Shown one piece after another: positions 12,401 to 27,000 of a DNA stretch of 64,000 nt (position 1 is its first letter; each line of letters opens with the position of its first letter). Below the pieces are notes generated by a model. That model was not told the origin of the DNA. It did no database searches and saw nothing but the letters and a program-made list of their open reading frames with translations. The position numbers were made by a program, and so were the translations under genes. Where the stretch lies: positions 39,486,909 to 39,550,908 of the forward strand of contig OZ024856.1 of assembly GCA_964017155.1 (NCBI GenBank), written 5' to 3'. Source of the stretch: Oasisia sp. SBJ-2009. Taxonomy: Eukaryota; Annelida; Polychaeta; Sabellida; Siboglinidae.

Positions 12401-13828
12401 ATGGGATGAGTACAGAGGGGATGGGTTGAGTACAGAGGGGGATGGGTTGAATAGAGAGGGGGATGGGTTGAGTACAGAGGGGATGGGTTGAGTAGAGAGG
12501 GGATGGGTTGAGTAGAGAGGGGGATGGGTTGAGTACACAGGGGGATGGGTTGAATAGAGAGGGGGATGGGTTGAGTAGAGAGAGGGATGGGTTAAGTACA
12601 GAGGGGGATGGGTTGAGTACAGAGGGGATGGGTTGAATAGAGAGGGGGATGGGTTGAGTACAGAGGGGATGGGTTGAGTAGAGAAGGGGATGGGTTGAGT
12701 ACAGAGGGGGTGGATTGAGTACAGAGGGGGTGGGTTGAATAGAGAGGGGGATGGGTTGAGTACAGAGGGGATGGGTTGAATAGAGAGGGGGATGGGTTTA
12801 GTACAGAGGGGATGGGTTGAGAACAGATGGGGATGGGTTGAGTACAGAAGGGGATGGGTTGAGTATAGAGGGGGATGGGTTGAGTACAGAGGGGTATGGG
12901 TTGAGTATAGAGGGGGATGGGTTGAGTACAGAGGGGATGGGTTGAGTACAGAGGGGGTGGGTTGAGTACAGAGGGGATGGGTTGAGTACAGAGGGGATGG
13001 GTTGAGTACAGAGGGGATGGGTTGAGTACAGAGGGGATGGGTTGAGTATAGAGGGGGTGGGTTGAGTACAGAGGGGGTGGGTTGAGTACAGAGGGGATGG
13101 GTTGAGTACAGAGGGGATGGGTTGAGTACAGAGGGGATGGGTGTGACACAGAACTCTAGAGCACTAGTCCATTGTTAAGATCTCCCAATGTTGGCAACAT
13201 TTTCAAATTTCAAATCCAACCAGTCTCTACATACTAAACGACTACACCCCACACAGGAAGATGACCGAGACTCTGTCTCCTCCAGTCATGATGGAAATGA
13301 CGGACATTTAACCCATTGCCATTCTCACTTCAGACTCGTCGGTTCCTATGAAGCCCTGAAAGGTGGCGCCACCAGTGAGGCGATGGAGGACTTCACGGGC
13401 GGTGTCACTGAAGTGTTTGACTTCCGTCAGAATGTCCCGGGCAACCTGTGGCAGATCATGCAGCGTGCATTCGACCGCGACTCTCTCATGGGCTGCTCTA
13501 TAGAGGTACATGGTGGGGGTCGTAGGTCAAGGGTGGCTCGCCTTGTGACTCCTGTGGGCAATTGTAGATTTCTCGTTGTTCGGTCAGTGACTGATTGGTT
13601 AGGTCAATGACCACAGAATCTAGTCCTTATTTCAATATTTTGCCAGAGGGTGTTATATGCACACAGAAACTGGATGGTGATATGTGGAATCTGTACAGGA
13701 CCTGTGATGAAAAGTTACATGACACTGAACGGTTGTTTGCTAAACTACAAAGACCATCCAGTCGAGGGAAGACTTATCCAACACTGTCAGAGTTTTAAAA
13801 TAAATAGTGATGGCTACTTCATGTGCCA

Positions 13829-13917
<89 letters not shown>

Positions 13918-13927
13918 TATATACACT

Positions 13928-13971
<44 letters not shown>

Positions 13972-16900
13972 TATATACACTTGTATATATATATATATAT
14001 ACAAGTGTATATATATGTATATATGTGTGTATATATATATATATATACATTAGGCTAACATAAAAAGTGAAACGTCCATCTTGCATTGTGAGAAAAATGC
14101 AGTGTTTGATGATGATTTATTAACCTGTTTATAAAATGTCGTTTTGCCTAATGTGAATATGCCTCTGTATGACTCATGCGTCTGTCACATGACCTGTTGT
14201 TGCAGGCGAGTCCGGGTGAGTTGGAGGCTGAGTTGGCCAATGGTCTCATCATAGGTCACGCATACAGCATCACCTCTGTGAAAATGGTACGTATTCATCT
14301 CATGCCTGTTTCCCAAACCCCGTCTGTGTCCCTTTCCTTTGTAGCACCCACGATTTCCTGTGACTTTGTATACATGTACTCGAACATACATGTTTTATTT
14401 CACAGACTTGTCGCCCCTTCCCAGCAGATTTCCACCTTGAATCCTTGGAGGGTTGTGGGGAAATGGGCTGTTCTTTCCCACCCTCTTCACACCAGTCTCC
14501 TCCTGTCCCATTCTCCCCAATATTTTCCCATTCCCATTAGCATCCTTTCTCGATATCTCCACTCCATGTTTTTATTTTAATTGTAGTCTTTGTATTCACG
14601 GACAGCAAGTGACCTAGCTTATGGACAAGTAAATAGTGGCTCCTGTGATCATGACACTTCTTGTATACATTCATTCATCTGTCCGTGGTAATATCTGACC
14701 AGACTTACTAAAGGCCACCCACCCGTGCCACGACAGGCGCCGTGAGATGTCTATCAGACTGCCACTTCACCTACTACAGAATAAATGTAACATATACAAA
14801 GCACACACGTGCTGAGCATATCGGATTACCGTGGTCAACAGCTCTGTTGTACCAGTACCAGGCTTACGAAATAAAATTAGAAAAAGAAGCAGAATGTGAA
14901 GCTGTCTGGTGTAACATAGTTACAGGAAACTCAACATTAACTGTTGGGTTAGTTTATCGTAGTCCAAACATAAGCATAGAAGAGAATGAAAAAATGCACA
15001 ACGCTATAAAAGAAGTGAGTAAACGGGACTGTATTATTATGGGGGATTTTAACCATGGGCATATAAAGTGGACATCTCTACACAGTCCTGGGAGAGAGGA
15101 TCAAGAGTTTTTAAATTTAGTACAAGATAGTTTCCTTTTTCAACATGTGTTAGAACCAACCAGGGACAAGAACGTGTTGGACATAGTTTTGAGCTCACAG
15201 AAGGAATTTGTTGATAATGTCAATATATGTGAGCCACTGGGATGTAGTGATCATAACCAGATACATTTTATCATCAAAGTAAAAGGAGAACGGAACAGAA
15301 AAATACGGTACAGGAAAAATTTTCACAAAGGAAGATATAAGGACATGAGGGAATATTTAGCGAAGATAGACTGGAATAACACACTGAAGAATAAGACAGC
15401 AACAGAATGCTGGAATATCTTAAAGAGGGAAATTGACTGCGTCGTTGACAAATTTGTCCCCTTGAAAAAACAGGGGAAAAGGTCAAAGAAGAAACACTTA
15501 TCGAAGGAAGCCATTAGAAAAATCAAGTACAAGCAAATGATGTGGAAGACATATAGACATACTGGAAGTGACGAAGACTATGCCATTTATAAAGAAGCAC
15601 TTAATCAAGCTACAGCTGAAATTAGAAATTCGAAGAGAAGCTATGAACAAAAAATAGCTTTCAACATAAAACATGACAGCAAGAGTTTTTATGCGTATGT
15701 TCGAAGTAAACAGAAAGTTCAAGATAAGGTCGGGCCACTAGAAGGTAGTGATAGAAACATAATAACGGAGGGATTCTTAATGGCAGAAAACCTAAATGAA
15801 TACTTTAGTTCGGTGTTTACCAGGGAAGATATTAGTACATTACCAGTACTAGAGACTAAGTTCGAAGGGAGAGAGTGTGACTATTTAGGACAACTAACTG
15901 TAACCCCAAAAATGGTAACTATGAAAATAAGAGATATGAAGGATAATAAATCACCAGGAGTGGATGGGATTCCTCCCAAATTACTACTGGAAATTGTAGA
16001 ACAAATTAGCATACCACTTGCAACAGTGTTCAATTTGGCATTAGAGGAAGGAGTGGTTCCGGTAGAATGGAAAGAAGCAAACATCATACCATTATTTAAA
16101 AAAGGATCAAGAAGCAAGTCAGAGAACTATAGACCAGTGAGTTTAACATCGGTGATTTGTAAACTATTAGAAAGACTAATTAAAGATCACTTGGTTGATT
16201 TTCTTGTTAAAAATAAATTGATAAACACATCTCAACATGGGTTTTTAAAAGCGAGGTCATGCTTAACAAATATGTTATGTTTTTTGGAAGATGTCACAAA
16301 GTGGGTAGATGAGGGATCACCAGTAGATATAATCTACTTAGATTTTAAAAAAGCCTTTGACAAAGTGCCACACCAAAGATTACTACTTAAACTAAAGGCC
16401 CATGGCATAGGAAATAGTATGATCAACTGGATAGAAAAATGGCTTATTGATAGAAGACAAAGAGTAGTAGTTGATGGGGAGGTTTCAAATTGGAAATCTG
16501 TTTTGAGTGGAGTACCGCAAGGATCAGTATTGGGACCTATTTTATTCTTAATATATATCAATGATTTGGATGATGACATAACAAGCAAGGTGTTGAAGTT
16601 TGCGGACGACACAAAAGTGTTTAGGAAAATAAAAAGTGATGCAGATAGACCGCATTTACAAGATGATCTAAATAAGTTGATAGAATGGTCTGAGAAATGG
16701 CAAATGCTGTTTAACTTTGGAAAGTGTAAGTGCCTCCACACAGGACATGGGAATGAAAATGCACAATATACAATGGGTGGTACTGTACTAAATACTATTG
16801 TAAAGGAAAAGGACTTAGGTTTAACCATTAGTGCTGACATGAAGGTATCAGAGCAGTGTGGAATTGCAGCAGCGAAGGCAAACCAAATTCTTGGATTAAT

Positions 16901-19900
16901 TAGGCGAAATATAGTATACAAAGAAAAAGAACTAATAATACCGCTTTATAAAACAATAGTTAGGCCTCATTTAGAATATTGTATACAAGCATGGAGGCCA
17001 TATCGCAAGAAGGATATTGATATGCTAGAAAGAGTACAAAGGAGAGCAACAAAAATGATACCAAAACTCAGGAATATTAGTTATGAAATACGTCTAAAAG
17101 AATGTGGTCTAACAACACTAGAAACCAGAAGATTGAGAGGAGATCAGATTGAGGTTTTTAAAATATTGAATGGGTATGAAAATATTGACAGAAATATTTT
17201 TTTCACGGTCAAGGAAGAGAGAAGGACTAGAGGACATGGAGTTGCATTAGCAAAGAAGCAGTGTAGACTAGATATTAGAAAATTTTCATTTTCCCAAAGA
17301 ATAGTAAACGAATGGAACAAATTATCAGCTGATTGTGTAGGTGCTAGAAGTGTTAATATGTTTAAAAATAAAATTGACATATACCTAAGACGGGCAGGGT
17401 ATACTTAGATAGATAGGTTGGACTCTCGATAAGCCAAACGGCTTCCTTGTCCACCTGCCATCTAGAGTTGATTCTCTAGGTGGCAATCTTGTTAAAATCT
17501 TGTTAAAATCTTGTTAAAATCAGTTGTACTGTTTGTGCCACAGTTCATGTGTGAAAGAACCTGCCTTCAAAGCATATGAAAGGTTGGGTTCCAGGAACCA
17601 AGATTACAACAGATAACATGTGCGTGACCACAACCAGATAACATGTGCGTGACCACAACCAGATAACATGTGCGTGACCACAACCAGATAACATGTGCGT
17701 GACCACAACCAGATAACATGTGCGTGACCACAACCAGATAACATGTGCGTGACCACAACCAGATAACATGTGCGTGACCACAATGCACGTTTTAAATAAC
17801 AATGCACCAACGTAGGTATACAATCTTGCAGTCAATTTTCAAAGGTTTCAGAGTTGAACGTCCTCTGAAGACCATATCAGTTATAATTAAGCCCACATTT
17901 GGGTGACGTGAATCGAGAACAAACCCCGGCCAGACACACCCCCCCCTCAGGCCTGACTCACACCAGATAACCCTGAAGATAACCCTTGGTTAAGTGAGAA
18001 ACTGGCTGCCCTGTCACACTGATGCTGGGTCCTGGGGTGATTAACCTTGTGCTCTCAAATGCTCTCAGTCTCTCTTTCAATGCTGACTTTAATTGTCAGG
18101 CCTCCCTCCAAACCTGTCCTATCCCACCCTGCTGCCACTTGGGGGGTAAATTTCCTGGTATTTTGGCTTAATGTCTGGTCTTTATTTCTCTGCTTTGTGT
18201 CTCGCTTCGTAGTTCCTGTTCCTGTCTCAAGCCTCATTTATGAAGACAACCTCCCCCCCCCTTAAAAACACCCTCTCTGACATGCCCCCATTACACATAC
18301 TACCCTTGAATGTAGGCCCCAGTGGCTCATCTTCCAGCTGATTAATAGAAAGTCCATTCGTGGTTTCAGTCATGATTACACAAGCTTCAGTGATATAACT
18401 GAGTGTGGTTGTATCTTGCCTTTTTGTCAGCGTAAATGTTTTATGAGTATGATTACTCAGAAAATGTCATTGCACATGATTGTATAATGAACGTGACTTT
18501 TATTTCAGCTAGACACAACTGTACGTACACTACAGCTGCCCCATCCCAACTATTGCCGCCCAATGCCCAATACCCCGCTTAGGCAATTACATTTCCTCTT
18601 TTCACAAAATGTTCCAAACAATACTGATCCATTTAAACCAAATTTAACAAACCCGCCCTCAAAAGCTTCGTGCGTCAGGTAACATACGGGTTAGGCTTAT
18701 TGAAAATATTTGCCACTTTCTGCTTCTACACTTACGTGGGAATTTTAGGACATTAATGATTATGGCAGTTTCTGGAATAAGAGATCGCCTCACTGAGCCC
18801 TGGTCAGGTTATTCCCATTTCCCACGTTGTTTACCAGACAATGTCATAGACACCAGATAGAAGGGACCCATGGCTTACAGTGCCCCTTCAAAACGACGTA
18901 GACAGAGGGAGGAAATTGCCAAAATTCCAACATGGCAGTTGGCACCGGTACCGAACAAAACCAAGTGATCGGCGTTCTTTCTGTCAACAAATCACTTTTC
19001 TTTTTAACAGGCAAAGATAAAAATGAAGCCGCAATTCAACACACTACCTTATGGACTGGTGCGCTGGGGAGTTGATGAGTTGTAACACTAAGGGTTCTGT
19101 TCACTTGTTTACATGTTCACTTGTTTACATGTCTATCTGTTACAGTTGTAAAAATAAAGAAATATTTGTGTATGCTTTCATACGTGCAGATGCTTCACTG
19201 TTAATATGGAACTAACAGTGTTTTGTTAATTACAGTTAATATGTGACTAACAACAGTTTTACTGATTGTCTGTCATAATTTAAGTTATTCGTTTAAAAAT
19301 ACAGTTTTCTCTTGTGCTGTTGATTGGTTCCCATACAATGTAATTAAGAACTTTAGCGTTTTTAGAGATCATGCACAAAGTGTTATTTGGTTTGATTGAT
19401 ATACAACTAAGTGGGTAAGGGTTAATGACACTGAATGAATAAAAGAAGTTTTTCTTTATTCAAATATTCTGTATATTTATCACAGCAATTGCTTAAAATA
19501 GGAATTTCTTAATCAATAAGGCCTCCAAAGAAATATGTAGTATTTCACCTTCTAAATATGAAGATTTGTTGATCTGTCATTTTAAGCCTTTAAACCTGTG
19601 CCAAATATTATATTTGAATTCTTCAAAAACTTTGGTATTTTCTAAAATATGAAGACATAAAAAATGAAAAGTGACACTTTTGTCTGGATTTTATTTTTAA
19701 CCAACTGACATATTAATACTAATTAATTCATTAGTGGGAAGTGCAATAAAATAGTTCTACACATAATGAAATTCCCTTATGCTTTCGTTACTATAATGCT
19801 GATTGATTTTAAATGTCATCATGAATAACAGCCAGTGCGCACTGTTTGTGTCTGACACCATCTGTGTTGAAGAAACTGACACCAATAGACCAGGTTCTTG

Positions 19901-20128
19901 ATGAAACATTTCAGTTGATTGCACATGTGTTTGATTCATTCCACAGTCTCTTACAATACTGGAAGATTGATTACACCTAAATGTAAAATTGTGCCTTAAA
20001 CATGCATGCAACACATGAATATGACAAACACACAAACACGCACGCACATAATCATGCACACACACACACACATACACTCGCATGCACACACACATACACT
20101 CGCATGCACACATACACACACACTCATG

Positions 20129-20208
<80 letters not shown>

Positions 20209-23200
20209 CACACATGCACATGCACCGTTATTGCACACACACACGCACACGCACACGCACACGCACACGCACACGCACAAACACACATGCACATGCACAC
20301 GCACACACACAAGCACAAGCACACACACACATAAATGCACGCATACTTACAAATAAATTAGTAAAATCCAGCGTGGCACATATAACAATAGTGTTTTAAT
20401 CCCAATATGTAGATTGAGGTCAGCACCAACAACAAGACCGGGAAGATTCCGATGGTGCGAATCCGTAATCCGTGGGGCAATGAGTGCGAGTGGAAGGGAG
20501 CATGGAGTGACAAGTGAGTATCACTGACTGAGTGGAAGGGAGCATGGAGTGACAAGTGGGTATCACTGACCGAGTGAAAGGGAGCATGGAGTGACAAGTG
20601 AGTATCACTGACTGAGTGGAAGGGAGCATGGAGTGACAAGTGAGTATCACTGACTGAGTGGAAGGGAGCATGGAGTGACAAGTGAGTATCACTGACTGAG
20701 TGGAAGGGAGCATGGAGTGACAAGTGAGTATCACTGACCGAGTGAAAGGGAGCATGGAGTGACAAGTGAGTATCACTGACCGAGTGGAAGGGAGCATGGA
20801 GTGACAAGTGAGTATCACTGACCGAGTGGAAGGGAGCATGGAGTGACAAGTGAGTATCACTGACCGAGTGAAAGGGAGCATGGAGTGACAAGTGAGTATC
20901 ACTGACCGAGTGGAAGGGAGCATGGAGTGACAAGTGAGTATCACTGACTGAGTGGAAGGGAGCATGGAGTGACAAGTGAGTATCACTGACTGAGTGGAAG
21001 GGAGCATGGAGTGACAAGTGAGTATCACTGACTGAGTGGAAGGGAGCATGGAGTGACAAGCGAGTATCACTGACTGAGTGGAAGGGAGCATGGAGTGACA
21101 AGTGAGTATCACTGACCGAGTGAAAGGGAGCATGGAGTGACAAGTGAGTATCACTGACCGAGTGAAAGGGAGCATGGAGTGACAAGTGAGTATCACTGAC
21201 CGAGTGGAAGGGAGCATGGAGTGACAAGTGAGTATCACTGACCGAGTGAAAGGGAGCATGGAGTGACAAGTGAGTATCACTGACCGAGTGAAAGGGAGCA
21301 TGGAGTGACAAGTGAGTATCACTGACCGAGTGAAAGGGAGCATGGAGTGACAAGTGAGTATCGCTGACCGAGTGGAAGGGAGCATGGAGTGACAAGTGAG
21401 TATCACTGACCGAATGGAAGGGAGCATGGAGTGACAAGTGAGTATCACTGACCGAGTGAAAGGGAGCATGGAGTGACAAGTGAGTATCACTGACCGAGTG
21501 GAAGGGAGCATGGAGTGACAAGTGAGTATCACTGACTGAGTGGAAGGGAGCATGGAGTGACAAGTGAGTATCACTGACCGAGTGAAAGGGAGCATGGAGT
21601 GACAAGTGAGTATCACTGACCGAGTGGAAGGGAGCATGGAGTGACAAGTGAGTATCACTGACCGAGTGAAAGGGAGCATGGAGTGACAAGTGAGTATCAC
21701 TGACCGAGTGGAAGGGAGCATGGAGTGACAAGTGAGTATCGCTGACCGAGTGGAAGGGAGCATGGAGTGACAAGTGAGTATCACTGACTGAGTGGAAGGG
21801 AGCATGGAGTGACAAGTGAGTATCACTGACTGTGTGGAAGGGAGCATGGAGTGACAAGTGAGTATCACTGACTGAGTGGAAGGGAGCATGGAGTGACAAG
21901 TGAGTATCACTGACTGTGTGGAAGGGAGCATGGAGTGACAAGTGAGTATCACTGACTGAGTGGAAGGGAGCATGGAGTGACAAGTGAGTATCACTGACTG
22001 AGTGGAAGGGAGCATGGAGTGACAAGTGAGTATCACTGACTGAGTGAAAGGGAGCATGGAGTGACAAGTGAGTATCACTGACTGAGTGGAAGGGAGCATG
22101 GAGTGACAAGTGAGTATCACTGACTGAGTGGAAGGGAGCATGGAGTGACAAGTGAGTATCACTGACTGAGTGGAAGGGAGCATGGAGTGACAAGTGAGTA
22201 TCACTGACTGTGTGGAAGGGAGCATGGAGTGACAAGTGAGTATCACTGACCGAGTGAAAGGGAGCATGGAGTGACAAGTGAGTATCACTGACTGTGTGGA
22301 AGGGAGCATGGAGTGACAAGTGAGTATCACTGACCGAGTGAAAGGGAGCATGGAGTGACAAGTGAGTATCACTGACTGTGTGGAAGGGAGCATGGAGTGA
22401 CAAGCGAGTATCACTGACTGAGTGGAAGGGAGCATGGAGTGACAAGTGAGTATCACTGACCGAGTGGAAGGGAGCATGGAGTGACAAGCGAGTATCACTG
22501 ACCGAGTGGAAGGGAGCATGGAGTGACAAGCGAGTATCACTGACCGAGTGGAAGGGAGCATGGAGTGACAAGCGAGTATCACTGACTGAGTGGAAGGGAG
22601 CATGGAGTGACAAGCGAGTATCACTGACTGAGTGGAAGGGAGCATGGAGTGACAAGCGAGTATCACTGACTGAGTGGAAGGGAGTATGGAGTGACAAGCG
22701 AGTATCACTGACTGAGTGGAAGGGAGCATGGAGTGACAAGTGAGTATCACTGACTGAGTGGAAGGGAGCATGGAGTGACAAGCGAGTATCACTGACTGAG
22801 TGGAAGGGAGCATGGAGTGACAAGCGAGTATCACTGACTGAGTGGAAGGGAGCATGGAGTGACAAGTGAGTATCACTGACTGAGTGGAAGGGAGCATGGA
22901 GTGACAAGCGAGTATCACTGACTGAGTGGAAGGGAGCATGGAGTGACAAGTGAGTATCACTGACTGAGTGGAAGGGAGCATGGAGTGACAAGTGAGTATC
23001 ACTGACTGAGTGGAAGGGAGCATGGAGTGACAAGCGAGTATCACTGACTGAGTGGAAGGGAGCATGGAGTGACAAGTGAGTATCACTGACTGAGTGGACG
23101 GGAGCATGGAGTGACAAGTGAGTATCACTGACTGAGTGGAAGGGAGCATGGAGTGACAAGTGAGTATCACTGACTGAGTGGAAGGGAGCATGGAGTGACA

Positions 23201-24041
23201 AGCGAGTATCACTGACTGAGTGGAAGGGAGCATGGAGTGACAAGTGAGTATCACTGACTGAGTGGAAGGGAGCATGGAGTGACAAGTGAGTATCACTGAC
23301 TGAGTGGACGGGAGCATGGAGTGACAAGTGAGTATCACTGACTGAGTGGACGGGAGCATGAGGATAGTTTCTAAGTGTTTGTGGCAAACTTTTACTGAAA
23401 CGGCCTGAATTATTAGTCACTCCCTAGAGTTAAGCCATGTTTTGGGCACATTAAGGTCAGTAGGTGAATCTAGTTTGGGCCATTTGATATAATTAATTTA
23501 TTCATTATCATAATCAGATATATTTATTTTCAATAGGGATGTTTAAAATGTTGGGATCCCATTGTATTCCTGTCTGATTCCTCCATAGATCCCAGCAGTG
23601 GAAGTTCATTACTCCGGAAGAACGACAGAGGATTGGGCTCACTTTTACGGAAGACGGAGAGTTCTGGTGGGTAACCAAATAACTATTAGCCATAACGGGC
23701 AGTAGGCACATGTGCACACGCACACATGCAAACACGCACAACATAAATTTGAAATAGGTTTTCTTTGTAACACATCTTCATCTGATCAGCAATTTTTGGC
23801 AGTTATATGATATGAAAAGATTATTTATGCAACAGATAATCAACTTACATCTGTCTACTGTCGACGTAGACCCTAAAACCATTGAAATCTTTCACTGTAG
23901 AGGAATTTCAAAATGATGAAGGGTGTTAATTTTCTTTCAATGGGTCATAGATGAGTCCAGGAAGTTTAACACCAACCAAGATGGGCATCAACTAGCTGGA
24001 AAACGATCACATGCACATGGACACACGTGCAGCCATGTGCA

Positions 24042-24081
<40 letters not shown>

Positions 24082-27000
24082 CAGACACACACACATGCAG
24101 ACACATACTTGCTCGATTATCATCATATGTACCAGTGTTTACAGTTTCTACACAGGACGTCGTTCCAAGAAACAGTTTTTATTGTCAACATGTAAAATTA
24201 TGTAAAAATGTCCTCATCAATGATTCTTGGGTAATTATACACCTGTATATGAAAAATCAACTTATAACCATCTACCATATGCTACAAACCCAATAACAAT
24301 CAAAAACCCTTCACTGAAGGAGAATTTCAAAGAAGTAAAGGAATTAATTTATCCCAATGATACGCCGCTGAACCGCACACGTACGCTTGCTCAAATATCA
24401 TCATATTTATGTCTCTGTGCATACTGCCCGTACACAGGATGTCATTCCAAGACTTCACAAAGAACTACCAGAAGTTGGAGATCTGTAACCTCGGCCCAGA
24501 CTCGATGTCGTCCAACTCCATCGTGAGTGTCGACTCTAATGCGGGTCTGCTGTCTCAGACCCCCCGGGTGAACAAGAAGAAGTGGGAGCAGACGAACCAC
24601 CTCGGGTCCTGGAGGAAACACGTCAACGCGGGCGGCTGTCGCAACTTCCTCGGTACGTGTGGACGGTGATGGTGCAGTTATATCAATGTATAAGTGTATA
24701 AGTGGCAGTTTCTTCAGCTCAATTGTTCATCACTTGTCGGGTTCATGTAAATGTTTATTGATTTATGTAGCACTGTATTTCTAATGTAATATTTAATGCT
24801 GCTGTACAATACAAAATGTACAATGGAAGTTAATATAAATATTCAACAATACACGTAATATTGATATAATGTAAACGAGTAAAATAAATTAGATAATAAA
24901 TAGATAAATAGATTATTTAATAAAAAAATTAAATATTAAATAAATAATAAAAATATAAATTAATAACTTAAGTACAAAGATCCGACATAGTTTAAGTAAT
25001 ATTTAACCAGTATAAAAAATAAATATGGTAGAATGTATAACTATAAGCCAGGGTACGCCAAAATAGTGTGTCATCAGTTTACTCTTTAATTGACAGATCA
25101 GTGACTCAGTTTCATATGTCACTGTTTTTGTCATAATTAGTGACTCAATTTGACACGTAAGTTTTAGTGACTTGGTCTGATACATATGTACCTCAAGGTT
25201 TTAGTGACTCAGTTTGACATGTCAGGGTTAGTGACTCAGTCACTAAAGTCTGACACATCACTGTTTTAGTGACTCAGTTTGACATGTCAGGGTTAGTGAC
25301 TCAGTCACTAAAGTCTGACACATCACTGTTTTAGTGACTCAGTTTGACATGTCAGTGTTAGTGACTCAGTCACTAAAGTCTGACACATCACTGGTTTAGT
25401 GACTCAGTTTGACATGTCATGGTTAGTGACTCCGTCACTAAAGTCTGACACATCACTGGTTTAGTGACTCAGTTTGACATGTCATGGTTAGTGACTCAGT
25501 CACTAAAGTCTGACACATCACTGGTTTAGTGACTCAGTTTGACATGTCATGGTTAGTGACTCAGTCACTAAAGTCTGACACATCACTGGTTTAGTGACTC
25601 AGTTTGACATGTCATGGTTAGTGACTCAGTCACTAAAGTCTGACACATCACTGGTTTAGTGACTCAGTTTGACATGTCAGGCTTAGTGACTCAGTCACTA
25701 AAGTCTGACACGTCACTGTTTTAGTGACTCAGTTTGACATGTCAGGGTTAGTGACTCAGTCACTAAAGTCTGACACATCACTGTTTTAGTGACTCAGTTT
25801 GACATGTCAGGCTTAGTGACTCAGTCACTAAAGTGTAAAGTCTGACACGTCACTGGTTTAGTGACTCAGTGTGACATGTCACTCGTCTTGCAGACACGTT
25901 CTGGACGAACCCTCAGTACCGTGTGGAGGTGATAGATGCGGACGAGGAGGATGACGACAACTGTGGCACCCTCATAGTCGCCCTCATGCAGAAGGGGCGG
26001 CGCAAGCTGAGGAAGGAGGGCGTCACCTTACTCACCATCGGCTACGCCATCTACAGGGTAACACATTAACTACTCCAGTCAGAGGCGGCCTCGTTCGTTG
26101 AGGCCGTAGTGTGTCTTGTGTGTGTTTTGTAAGTTTACATCTAAATGTTAGATTAGTTTATAATTTTATATATGCTAGTTAATTTTGCAGTTATTTAAAA
26201 TTTAACCTCTATAATCTTATTGTAGTATAATTTAACTTACTTTGGAGCTTAATTGTCGATGATGAGTATGACATTTTGACCCATCATCTACAGGCCTTGT
26301 TCACGTACTGGTGTCACGTGTGTGGCCTCAGATTTCGGCGGGATAATCTGGTGGAACACACGTGACACGACCAGTACGTGAACAAGGCCCGTAGATGACG
26401 GGTCGATACGTCGTACTCATCATCGACAATTAAGCTCCAAAGTAAGTTAAGCTATACTACAATAAACCATTCTTGGAGCCATGAACAATATATTCTCTAT
26501 AATCTTGTTTGTCCATCTTGATTCACAGCCTAAGGTAGACAGTTTGTTTTTGTATTGCATAATGATTTGGAGATTAACCAACTCAGGCATCTTGCTGCAA
26601 CTCTGAGGTTTGTTTAGATGCAATGTAAGTTACAATAGTATCATTATGTTTATTTTTTATTGACAGATAAAAATCTGATGTCACAATCCAAATTGTGGGT
26701 GTGAGTTGTGACGTGACGTTCGTCAGATTGAAACCATTCGGCCAGAGAAATATGCCAAAATGGTGGCCAGGGAGCTGAAAAGAGTGCCAGCAGTAGAGAG
26801 AGAGACTAAATTGTTTGTTGTTTCAGTTGTACAATACAGTGTAATGATAATGGCAACAGTAAGGTACAATATTGTGTAACCATTGTAATCTGAAATATAA
26901 ATAAATTTAGTGTAATATTAAGCATACAAATTGGAGATAGAAGACTACTACTAAGACGAAAACTGAAAACACTTTCTCTGGCAGGAACCACTCAACGCCA

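Noticed and set aside
17608..17783. CRISPR-like repeat array
   Set aside because: The 25-bp units are joined directly with no spacers, and the host is an animal.
20358..23420. A 1020-codon open frame on the minus strand of the calpain exon-5 array
   Set aside because: The 42-bp unit has a length divisible by three and no stop on this strand, so any such array is open. It has no homology and is explained by the repeat.
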